DNA of 64,000 bases from Verrucosispora sp. NA02020 (GTDB lineage: Bacteria > Actinomycetota > Actinomycetes > Mycobacteriales > Micromonosporaceae), in the NCBI RefSeq assembly GCF_013364215.1, contig NZ_CP054923.1, positions 2,170,001-2,234,000 on the forward strand, read 5' to 3'. The number at the start of each line of letters is the position of its first letter. Position 1 is the first letter of the stretch. The notes under the pieces are model-generated. The model ran no database searches and was not told the origin of the DNA. It saw only the letters and a list, made by a program, of their open reading frames with translations. This document shows positions 1 through 7,042 of the stretch, one piece after another. The position numbers and the translations under genes are program-made.

Positions 1-1
1 C

Positions 2-799
2 GAGGGCGTCGACGTGGTCTTCGCCTGCGGCGGCGACGGCACCGTGATGGCCTGCGTCAGCGCGCTGGTCGGCACCGAGGTGGCCCTCGCCGTCCTTCCC
101 CAGGGCACCGGGAACCTGCTCGCCGCCAACCTGGGACTCTCCACCGACCTGGCCGCCGGGATCGAGGTGGCCGTCGAGCGCGGACGGCGTCTGCTCGACG
201 TCGGCGAGGTCGACGGGCAGCACTTCGCGGTGATGGCCGGCATGGGCTTCGACGCCCAGATGCTCGCCGCCACCAACGAGACGACGAAACGGCGGATCGG
301 CTGGCCGGCGTACGTCGTGGGCGCCGCCCGGCACCTGCGCGACCGCCCGATGCGGGTGTCGATCTCGCTGGACGACCAGCCGCCGCTGCGCCGCCGCGCC
401 CGCTCGGTGCTGGTCGCCAACGTCGGTCGGCTCCAGGGCGGCGTACGCCTGCTCACCGAGGCCGAACCCGACGACGGCTACCTCGACGTCGCCGTGCTCA
501 CCCCGCACCGGTTGCGACACTGGATCAGGCTCGGCTGGGCGGTGGTACGCCGCCGCGACCGGGTGCCCCGGATGGAGGTCTTCCGGGCCCGCCGGGTGAC
601 CATCACCAGCAACCGCCCCCAGCCGCGCGAACTGGACGGCGACCTGATCGAGCCCGGCCACGAGCTGAGCGTGCAGATCCGTCGACGGGCCCTGTGGCTG
701 TGCGTACCGCAGCCGGAGAGCACACCCGACCTGGCCGAGGACGCGTCCGGCGCCGCCGAGCGGGGTGAGCGGCTCATCGAGGAGGGCCGGGGTGAGTAG
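2..799 (+). CDS. Diacylglycerol kinase-family lipid kinase, 5' end cut by window edge
   Basis: The visible C-terminal 265 residues carry the GGDGT nucleotide-binding motif of the DAGK catalytic domain near the window edge, followed by PQGTGNLLA, the second conserved glycine-rich stretch of this family. Such enzymes phosphorylate diacylglycerol or related lipids at the inner membrane face (YegS/DgkB type); the lipid substrate cannot be read from the sequence. The frame is open to base 2, so the start lies upstream of the window. The stop overlaps the GTG start of the next gene, which suggests translational coupling with the YihY membrane protein. Confidence 0.88.
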   Translation, partial: EGVDVVFACGGDGTVMACVSALVGTEVALAVLPQGTGNLLAANLGLSTDLAAGIEVAVERGRRLLDVGEVDGQHFAVMAGMGFDAQMLAATNETTKRRIGWPAYVVGAARHLRDRPMRVSISLDDQPPLRRRARSVLVANVGRLQGGVRLLTEAEPDDGYLDVAVLTPHRLRHWIRLGWAVVRRRDRVPRMEVFRARRVTITSNRPQPRELDGDLIEPGHELSVQIRRRALWLCVPQPESTPDLAEDASGAAERGERLIEEGRGE

Positions 800-1802
800 C
801 ACCAAGATGGTGCCGGAGACCCGGCTGATGGCCGACGAGCAGCTCTGCGCCGACCACGCCTGGCAGACGCTGCGCCGCGAGGGCGGCTGGCACCTGCTGC
901 ACGACGCCTTCGTCCGGTTCCGCTACGGCGACGGGTTCAGCCACGCCCGCGCCTTCGCCTTCCAGCTCTGCCTGGCCGTGGTGCCGTTCCTGATCGCGCT
1001 GACCGGGCTCATCTCGGAGCTGGGGGCGGCCGAGGGCGGCGAGGTGGTGGCCGACACCGTCCTCGCGCTCACCCCCGGCGCCAGCGAGGCGGTCGTCGCC
1101 GATCTGCTCGGCGAGGGCGCGGGCGGCGAACGCGTCGAGGACATCGGCGAGGTGGCGCTGGCCCTCGGCCTCGGCACCGGGCTGGTCGCGCTGACCAGCA
1201 CGATGGCGCAGATCGAGCGGGGCGCCAACCGGATCTACGGCGTCGAGCGAGACCGCCCCGCCCTGCGGAAGTACCTGCGCGCCGCGGTGCTCGCCGTCGT
1301 CGCCGGCATACCGGCGCTGACCGGGTTCCTCATCCTCGTCGGCGGCGGCCCGATGGGCGACTCGGTGGAACGCCGCTACGCCTGGGGCGAGTGGGCCGCC
1401 ATCCTCTGGGACGTGGTGCGCTGGCCGCTCAGCCTCGCGCTGACCGTGCTGGCCGTCGCGGTGCTGTTCCGGTACGCCCCACGTCGCCGTCAACCCGGCC
1501 TGTCCTGGCTGCTCTTCGGCGCCGGCATCGCCACCGCGCTCTGGTGGCTGGCCAGCCTGCTGCTCGCCGGCTACGTGCGGTTCAGTGAGGACTTCGGCCA
1601 GACGTACGGCGCGCTGACCGGCATGATGGCGTTGTTGCTCTGGGCCAACCTCACCGGCATGGCGCTCTTCGGCGGGCTGGCCTTCGCCGCCCAACTGGAG
1701 GCGGTCCGCATCGGTGTGTCCGAGCCCGCCAAGCCGGACCTGTGGAAGCCGAACGCCCCACGTGCGGGTCTGCACGACACCGGCGAGATGACCGCGCTCT
1801 AG
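792..1802 (+). CDS. YihY/BrkB-family inner membrane protein
   Basis: A 336-residue polytopic membrane protein. After a hydrophilic N-terminus of about 45 residues it shows the family's six hydrophobic segments, including a GDGFSHARAFAFQ-like entry into TM1 and the late GALTGMMALLLWANLTGMALF segment typical of YihY/BrkB. I chose GTG at 792 because GAGGAGGG at 779-786 is an excellent ribosome site and the start overlaps the upstream stop by 8 bases; the open frame extends further upstream but without such a site. The family was once annotated as ribonuclease BN or a virulence factor; its molecular role is unresolved. Partnership with the preceding lipid kinase and the following PAP2 protein hints at envelope lipid metabolism. 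Confidence 0.85.
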   Translation: MSSTKMVPETRLMADEQLCADHAWQTLRREGGWHLLHDAFVRFRYGDGFSHARAFAFQLCLAVVPFLIALTGLISELGAAEGGEVVADTVLALTPGASEAVVADLLGEGAGGERVEDIGEVALALGLGTGLVALTSTMAQIERGANRIYGVERDRPALRKYLRAAVLAVVAGIPALTGFLILVGGGPMGDSVERRYAWGEWAAILWDVVRWPLSLALTVLAVAVLFRYAPRRRQPGLSWLLFGAGIATALWWLASLLLAGYVRFSEDFGQTYGALTGMMALLLWANLTGMALFGGLAFAAQLEAVRIGVSEPAKPDLWKPNAPRAGLHDTGEMTAL

Positions 1803-1927
1803 ACGCCCGCCGTCCGGGCCGGAACGTCCTTCTCCACCCGGGCGGGTGTACGCACCCATCGACGCGGGTACAGCGCCACGCCAGAAGGCGTCGCCGTCGG
1901 TCGACGCCCCTGGCGAAGGAGGCTGCC

Positions 1928-3418
1928 GTGGGCGCGGTCCGGGACGTACTGCGACGACCACTCGGTCACTTCACCGAACGTACCCTCGCCGGGCTGCTGC
2001 TCGTCCTCGGCGCCGGGGTCGGTTTCGGGCTGCTCCTGGTGCTGGTCCGGGTGCAGTGGACCCCGCTATACGACGTGGACCACGGCGTGGCGGTCTGGCT
2101 CAACGAGCGGATCTCACCCATCGGTCCGCTGGTGACGGTGCTCACCGCCATCACCGACCTCGGCGGTCGACCGGTGATCGTCTGGCTGGTCACGGTGGCC
2201 GTGGTCGGGCTGCTGATCCGCAAGCAGGGTCGGCTCGCGGTCTTCCTGATCGTCACCGGGGCGGGCGCGCTGATCCTCGACCCGTCGCTCAAGACGCTCG
2301 TCGACCGGCTGCGCCCCGAGGTGGACGTGCCCATCGGCACGTACGCCGGGCAGAGCTTCCCCAGCGGACACGCCCTCGGGTCGATGGTCGCCTACGGCGC
2401 GCTGCTGCTGGTCTTCCTGCCGGCCATGGCGCCCCGCTGGCGCAAGCCGGCGATCGCCCTGGCCGCCACCGTCGTGGTCCTGATCGGATTCACCCGGGTC
2501 GCGCTCGGCGTGCACTTCCTCTCCGACGTGCTCGGCGCCTGGCTCCTCGGCGCGGCCTGGCTCGGCGTCACCGCGTACGCCTTCCGGCTGTGGCGGTTGG
2601 AACGCGGCCGCCCGGCCGTCCCACTGACCGACGGCCTGGAGCCCGAGGCGGCACACGAGGTGGCCCTGGCACCGGAGGAGGAGAAGCTGCTGCCGCACGC
2701 CCGTGCCGGCGTCGCCGAGATCGTGGTCGGCTGGGTGCTGGTCTTCGGCGCCCTCTACGGCTTCGGCATGCTCGTCAGCTACCACGCCGACGGCACCTTC
2801 CTGGCCCGGCTCGACGAGACCGTGCCGCAGTGGTTCGCCGACCGGGGCACCCCGTTCCTGGACGACCTGAGCTGGGTGTGGAGCAAGGTCGGCGACACCC
2901 ACGCCATCCTGCTCATCTCGATGGTCTTCTGCCCGCTGGTGCTGGCGATCTGGCGACGCTGGCGGCCGGTGCTCTTCGTGGCGCTGACCATGTTCGGCGA
3001 GCTGACGCTCTTCCTCGCCTCCGCCGCCGCCGTGGACCGGCCGCGCCCGCCGGTGGAGAACCTGGACGGCCCGATGCCGACGTCCTCCTTCCCGTCCGGC
3101 CACATCGCGGCCACACTCTGCCTCTGGGTGGCGATCGCCGTGGTGGTCTTCCCGCGTACCGACCGGTGGTGGCGTTGGCTCTTCGTAGCGGCGGCGGTGA
3201 TCATGCCGGTCGGTGTGGCAGTGTCCCGGATGTACCGGGGCATGCACCACCCGACCGACTTCATGGGCGCGATCATGCTGACCGGGCTCTGGATCGGGCT
3301 GCTCTACTGGGTGATTCGCCCCAACGAGGACGTACGGTCCGGCAACCAGCCGGAGATCGAGTCCGAGGACGTGGACACCCTCGACGACGAGCTGGCCAAG
3401 GCCGGCCAGCCGGGCTGA
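1928..3418 (+). CDS. Tandem PAP2-domain membrane phosphatase
   Basis: A 496-residue membrane protein with two complete type-2 phosphatidic-acid-phosphatase (PAP2) domains in one chain. The first half has K-x6-RP (KTLVDRLRP), PSGH and a TR-x5-H-x3-D motif; the second half repeats them as DRPRP, PSGH and SR-x5-H-x3-D (SRMYRGMHHPTD). A hydrophilic stretch rich in Glu at about residues 235-260 separates them. Family members dephosphorylate undecaprenyl diphosphate, phosphatidate or similar lipid phosphates at the outer membrane face. GTG 1928 is preceded by GAAGGAGG, so the longer open frame upstream is not used. Both halves appear catalytically complete except that the second lacks the leading Lys of the first motif. 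Confidence 0.85.
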   Translation: MGAVRDVLRRPLGHFTERTLAGLLLVLGAGVGFGLLLVLVRVQWTPLYDVDHGVAVWLNERISPIGPLVTVLTAITDLGGRPVIVWLVTVAVVGLLIRKQGRLAVFLIVTGAGALILDPSLKTLVDRLRPEVDVPIGTYAGQSFPSGHALGSMVAYGALLLVFLPAMAPRWRKPAIALAATVVVLIGFTRVALGVHFLSDVLGAWLLGAAWLGVTAYAFRLWRLERGRPAVPLTDGLEPEAAHEVALAPEEEKLLPHARAGVAEIVVGWVLVFGALYGFGMLVSYHADGTFLARLDETVPQWFADRGTPFLDDLSWVWSKVGDTHAILLISMVFCPLVLAIWRRWRPVLFVALTMFGELTLFLASAAAVDRPRPPVENLDGPMPTSSFPSGHIAATLCLWVAIAVVVFPRTDRWWRWLFVAAAVIMPVGVAVSRMYRGMHHPTDFMGAIMLTGLWIGLLYWVIRPNEDVRSGNQPEIESEDVDTLDDELAKAGQPG

Positions 3419-3425
3419 GGCGACC

Positions 3426-4259
3426 GTGTTGCGGATGATGACCTGGAACATCCGCAACGGCGGACAGGACCGGCACGGCCCGGACCGGCGCACCCTGCTG
3501 GCCCGGGTCGTCGCCGCACACCGCCCGGACGTCCTCGCCCTCCAGGAACTGCGCGGCCTCGACGTGGCCCGCTTCGCGTCGGACGCCGGCCTGACGCCCC
3601 ACCTGGCCCGGTCGCCCTTCGGCCAGCCGGTCGCGTTACTCGTGCACCCGCGCTGGCCGACCACGGCGACCGGGCCGGTCCGTCGACCGTTCCACCACGC
3701 GGCACAGCGCGTCACACTGTCCACCGACGCCGGGCCGCTCGCCGTCCTCAGCACCCACTTCTATCCGTACCGTGGTGGCCGCCGCCTGGTCGAGGCCGGC
3801 TGGGCGGCCGCCGCGCTACGCCGGTCCCGCGCCGACCTCGCCCTGCTCGCCGGAGACCTGAACACCCTCGCCCCGTACGCCGACCACGCCGATGGTGTTG
3901 ATCGCGCCGACCGTGCCGATGCAGTCGATCGCGCTGATCACGCCAGGAGTCTGGCCCGGCTGGCACCCGCGTACCGCCGTCGGCACCTGCGCCGCGACGG
4001 ACGGACCGTGGACACCCGGGCGGTGGCCCGCCTGCTCGCCAGCGGTCTGGTCGACCTGGCCGCCACCGCCGGCCCGACCGTGCCCACCGGCTACGGACAC
4101 ACGCCGGAGTTCGCCGAGATGCGCCTGGACTACCTGCTGGCCACCCCCGCCCTGGCCGCCCACCTGGTCGACGTCCAGGTCATCCGCACCCCCGACACCC
4201 ACCGGGCCTCCGACCACCACCCCATACAGGCCACCTTCACCCTCACCCCACCCACGTAG
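3426..4259 (+). CDS. Endonuclease/exonuclease/phosphatase-family protein
   Basis: A 277-residue cytoplasmic protein of the EEP (DNase I-like) superfamily. The order of motifs is right: TWNIRNGG at the N-terminus (metal-coordinating Asn), LQEL (Glu), STHFYPYR (His), LAGDLNT (Asp-x-Asn) and a C-terminal SDHHPI (Asp-His). Substrate is not predictable; the family includes DNases, sphingomyelinases and inositol phosphatases. It starts with GTG 8 bases after the PAP2 stop, so it is probably cotranscribed. A low-complexity Ala-Asp-rich loop at about residues 150-175, built from near-repeats of a gccgac-type hexamer, sits between the DLN and DH motifs and is probably a surface insertion. Confidence 0.82.
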   Translation: MLRMMTWNIRNGGQDRHGPDRRTLLARVVAAHRPDVLALQELRGLDVARFASDAGLTPHLARSPFGQPVALLVHPRWPTTATGPVRRPFHHAAQRVTLSTDAGPLAVLSTHFYPYRGGRRLVEAGWAAAALRRSRADLALLAGDLNTLAPYADHADGVDRADRADAVDRADHARSLARLAPAYRRRHLRRDGRTVDTRAVARLLASGLVDLAATAGPTVPTGYGHTPEFAEMRLDYLLATPALAAHLVDVQVIRTPDTHRASDHHPIQATFTLTPPT

Positions 4260-4600
4260 CGCCGCGTCGCCTCGTCCAGCCCCGCTCGCCTGTGCCCACC
4301 TGGCTCCTGCCCTGCCCCATCTCCGTAGTGGTCCCCACGTCCGGCACACCCCTACCTGTTCCGGTGCAGTGCGGAGGCACCCGCACACACGACGTCCCAC
4401 GTCCCACGCCCCCGGCTCTCGCCCGCCCTCGCCTGCGGTGATCAAGGAGTTTTGGTCACGGAGAGGTCGTACGAAGGCACAAGCTTCTTGGTCATCGCCG
4501 GTGGACGCGGGCGGGATCCGGGAGTGCGTAGCGCTGGGCTACGGCGCCGAGATGGCCAGCGGCTACGGCGTCGGGCTGGTTGGCGGGAAGCGGATACGGT
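4260..4600 (+). other. Gene-free stretch upstream of the Trp-rich gene
   Basis: No open frame here shows coding-type third-position bias. The first half is C-rich on the + strand. A segment around 4438-4465 contains a TGATCAAGGAG-like stretch. The promoter of the Trp-rich gene presumably lies here, but no confident -35/-10 pair stands out. Confidence 0.4.
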
Positions 4601-5395
4601 GTGGCCGTGATCGACTCGTCACCGCGCGATCGTGAGGCCGACACCAGGTCGGTGGTGTCCTCACCGGGAAGGGTTGCCGCACGGGCCGTCGCGCTGGTGG
4701 TGGTGTTGCCGTTCCGGCTGGCCTGGGAGTTGCTGGTCGCCGTCGGCGGGCTGCTGCACCGGTGGCTGGTCACGCCGACCCTGTGGTTCCTCGACCGGTG
4801 TGTATGGCGTCCGATCCACTGGCTGCTGCGCCACCTGGTCTGGATTCCGCTGCTCTGGACGCTGCGGGCCCTCGGATGGCTCTGGCACACCCTGGTGTGG
4901 ACCCCGTCGAGCTGGATGTGGCGTCGTCTGGTCGAGTTCTGGCACGGCGTACTGTGGCCGCCGCTGCGCTGGTGCGGTCAGGGACTGGCCCGGATGCTGC
5001 GCTGGTGCGGCCGGGCGGTGGGCTGGCTGGTACGGGTCGTCGTGCTGGTGCCGTCCTACTACCTGGTGTGGGTGCCGCTGGTGTGGACCGTGCGGGTGTT
5101 CACTCCGCCCGCCCGACTGCTGGGCCGATGGCTCGCGGTGGTAGCCGGGCTGCTCGCTGCGGTGGTGGTCTGGGCCTGGCGGACGGCGGGGCGCATCCTC
5201 TGGTGGTGTGGGGTGTGGACGGTGCGCCCGGTGTTCCGGGCCGGGCTGTGGGTGTGGACGCACCTGCTGCTGCCCGTCTGCCGAGCCGTCGGTGCGGTCT
5301 GGCATGCGACGGTCGACTGGCTGCGTCGTGGCGTCCTGGACCCGATCGGCCAGGCCACCCGCGAGGTCCTCGTCGGCCTCGGCCTGCGCCGCTGA
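4601..5395 (+). CDS. Tryptophan-rich multi-helix membrane protein
   Basis: About 264 residues with some 29 tryptophans, unusually many. After a short charged N-terminus the chain alternates short hydrophobic helices with W-P, W-x-P and W-R boundaries (for example VWRPIHWLL, VWIPLLW, LVWTPSSW, VWVPLVW), as though a short W-[IVT]-P-x2-W unit had been multiplied. No enzyme motif or known domain is recognised. GGGAAG at 4585-4590 favours GTG 4601; a second GTG at 4607 is also possible, as is a TTG at 4580. High GC at third positions supports that it is translated. It probably sits in the membrane; function unknown. Confidence 0.7.
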   Translation: MAVIDSSPRDREADTRSVVSSPGRVAARAVALVVVLPFRLAWELLVAVGGLLHRWLVTPTLWFLDRCVWRPIHWLLRHLVWIPLLWTLRALGWLWHTLVWTPSSWMWRRLVEFWHGVLWPPLRWCGQGLARMLRWCGRAVGWLVRVVVLVPSYYLVWVPLVWTVRVFTPPARLLGRWLAVVAGLLAAVVVWAWRTAGRILWWCGVWTVRPVFRAGLWVWTHLLLPVCRAVGAVWHATVDWLRRGVLDPIGQATREVLVGLGLRR

Positions 5396-5397
5396 CC

Positions 5398-5485
5398 GCG
5401 CAGGCGGACCGGCAACGCCGCGCGATCCTGCCCTCGGCGGCGCGCAGGCGAGCCGGCAACGCCCGCGCGATCATGCCCTCGGCGG
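5398..5485. repeat. Imperfect 43-44 bp tandem repeat after the Trp-rich gene
   Basis: Two near-identical units, 5398-5440 and 5442-5485, each starting gcgcaggcg, passing through ccggcaacgcc and ending with tgccctcggcgg. They follow immediately on the stop codon. The units could be a duplicated attenuator or remnant; no coding potential is evident. Confidence 0.6.
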
Positions 5486-5494
5486 CGCCCGGAT

Positions 5495-5548
5495 GTTAGG
5501 AGGGGTCCCTTCCTATACACGAGGCGTTAGCAGGGGACCCCTCCTTAC
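5495..5548. repeat. Palindromic intergenic repeat, copy 1
   Basis: Two complementary arms of about 20 bases (gttaggaggggtccct and aggggacccctccttac) enclose an asymmetric loop containing atacacgaggcgtt. The same element recurs in inverted orientation at 35392-35444. It lies between convergent genes and could fold into a strong hairpin, so it may also terminate transcription. Confidence 0.8.
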
Positions 5549-5572
5549 ACACACAGCAGCAGCAGCGGGTGG

Positions 5573-5692
5573 TCAGAGCACCAGGTTCAGCAGGACGGTC
5601 AGCACGATCGAGGCGACGATCGAGAAGAGGATCATCAGAAGGCAGCCGAGGCCGCCGCCGGCCGGTCGGATCTCCGTGTTGCCGATACGCAT
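5573..5692 (-). CDS. 39-residue single-span membrane protein
   Basis: A small gene encoding 39 residues: a short polar head (MRIGNTEIRPAGGG), then one hydrophobic helix of about 23 residues rich in Ile, Leu and Val running to the C-terminus. A very strong ribosome site (AGGAGGTGA) stands just upstream of the ATG. It begins 22 bases after the stop of the F420-type oxidoreductase on the same strand and is probably the last gene of that unit. The conserved-looking GGGLGC turn before the helix suggests a dedicated small membrane protein rather than a random ORF. Function unknown. Confidence 0.72.
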   Translation of the reverse strand: MRIGNTEIRPAGGGLGCLLMILFSIVASIVLTVLLNLVL

Positions 5693-5713
5693 CGCTGAAT
5701 CACCTCCTGCCGG

Positions 5714-6676
5714 TCACAGTTCGCGCAGCCGGGGCAGCAACTGCTCCTGCGCCCAGTCGAGGAACATCGGTTGGTGGTCGCCGCCGACCTGCACCAGCGC
5801 CACGTGCGTGAAGCCGGCGTCGACGAACTTCTTGAACGCGGCCACGTGCGTGTCCACGTCCGGACCGCAGGAGATGCCGGCGGCCACGTCCTCTTCGCGT
5901 ACGGACTGCGAGGCGGCCTCGAAGGCGTCGGCGTCGGGCAGTTCGGCGTTGACCTTCCAGCCGAGCCCGAACCAGCGGAACTGGTCGTGCGCGATCTTGC
6001 GGCACTCGGACTCGTCCGGGCCGTAGCAGATGGCCACCTGGCCGTAGCGGGGTTGTCCGGCGCCACCGGCCTCCTCGTACATCTCCACCAGGTGCGCTTC
6101 CGGCTCGGTGGCGATCATGCCGTCGGCGTACTCGGCGGCCAGGGTGGCGGACTGCCGTCCGGACGCGGCCACCGCCATCGGCACCGGCGTGTCGGGTCGG
6201 TCCCACAGGTACGCGTCGGGCACGTCGTAGTGGTTGCCGGAGAAGGTCAGCGTCTCGCCGTTGAGCAGCGGCCGGATGATCTGCAACGCCTCCTCGAACA
6301 TCTCGTGCCGCTGCTGCACGTGCGGCCAGGCGCCCACCACGTGCTCGTTGAGGTTCTCCCCGGCGCCGAGGCCGAGGGTGAACCGCCCGTCGGAGAGGAG
6401 TCCGACGGTGGCGGCCTTCTGTGCCACCACGGCCGGGTGGTACCGCCGGATCGGGCAGGTCACGAACGACATCAGCTCCGCGCGGGAGGTGGCGTGGGCG
6501 ACCGCGCCCAGCACCGACCAGGCGTACGGCGAGTGGCCCTGCGACTCCAGCCAGGGGTAGTAGTGGTCGGACATGACGAGCTGGTCGAAGCCGGCTGCCT
6601 CGGCCCGTACCGCGTGGTCGACGAGTTGCTTCGGGCCTGCCTGTTCGCACATCAACGTGTATCCGATGCTGACCAT
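5714..6676 (-). CDS. LLM-class F420-dependent oxidoreductase (G6PDH-like family)
   Basis: A 320-residue luciferase-like TIM-barrel enzyme. It begins with the typical first strand (MVSIGYTLMCEQAG) and has SDHYYPW, the SVLGAVAHAT-like helix, RYHPAVVAQKAAT and GLGAGENLNEHV, motifs of the F420-binding branch related to F420-dependent glucose-6-phosphate dehydrogenase. Such enzymes move hydride to or from coenzyme F420; the substrate here is unknown. A GAAGGAGA ribosome site supports the ATG. It is divergent from the mannanase gene, with the operator region between them, and shares a unit with the 39-residue membrane protein downstream. Confidence 0.85.
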   Translation of the reverse strand: MVSIGYTLMCEQAGPKQLVDHAVRAEAAGFDQLVMSDHYYPWLESQGHSPYAWSVLGAVAHATSRAELMSFVTCPIRRYHPAVVAQKAATVGLLSDGRFTLGLGAGENLNEHVVGAWPHVQQRHEMFEEALQIIRPLLNGETLTFSGNHYDVPDAYLWDRPDTPVPMAVAASGRQSATLAAEYADGMIATEPEAHLVEMYEEAGGAGQPRYGQVAICYGPDESECRKIAHDQFRWFGLGWKVNAELPDADAFEAASQSVREEDVAAGISCGPDVDTHVAAFKKFVDAGFTHVALVQVGGDHQPMFLDWAQEQLLPRLREL

Positions 6677-6747
6677 GCTGTCTCCTTCGCTACCCGGCGG
6701 TCCGTTTGCGGATACCCGGGCCCGGTTGGGTCAATCCTCATCGACGC

Positions 6748-6793
6748 TTGACGCGCTCTTCGGCGGCTGCCTACGGTTATCTGAACCGGTTCA
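6748..6793 (+). promoter_or_regulatory. Putative promoter plus TGAACCGGTTCA operator of the mannanase gene
   Basis: TTGACG at 6748-6753 and TACGGT at 6772-6777 (18-base spacer) form a sigma70-like promoter on the + strand. A perfect 12-base palindrome TGAACCGGTTCA at 6782-6793 (14 bases with its flanks) lies at the expected transcription start. Its form is that of a LacI- or TetR-type repressor site. Confidence 0.6.
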
Positions 6794-6892
6794 GATGCAG
6801 GCCGGGAGCCCATCCTGTGGTGGGGATGGTCCGCCCGTGGTGGCCCGGCTTCTCATGGGTCACCACGGGTCGCCGCCCGTCGGCCGAGTTAC

Positions 6893-6929
6893 TGAACCGG
6901 TTGCTTCCGAGGCTTCATCGGCCTACGCT
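6893..6929 (+). promoter_or_regulatory. Second operator-like copy and possible second promoter
   Basis: TGAACCGGTT recurs at 6893-6902, with the last bases of the palindrome diverged. It overlaps a possible -35 (TTGCTT, 6901-6906) with TACGCT at 6924-6929, 17 bases on. Together with the upstream copy this suggests dual-site repression about 100 bases apart. Confidence 0.45.
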
Positions 6930-7042
6930 GATGCCTGCCTCGCCGGGCCTCTCGCCGCGCGGCTGCCGGGCTACAGCCGCCGCATCTGCCACTCACCGCA
7001 CTCCCTCCTGGGCACGGGGGAGAGAACTCCTGCGAGGAATCG

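Noticed and set aside
774..1961. Long minus-strand open frame (395 codons) opposite the YihY gene
   Set aside because: Its composition is that of an antisense GC-rich frame, with no ribosome site or domain; the + strand gene explains the region.
2114..3754. 546-codon minus frame opposite the PAP2 gene
   Set aside because: Rich in His, Arg and Gln in the manner of antisense translations. The + strand has two complete PAP2 motif sets.
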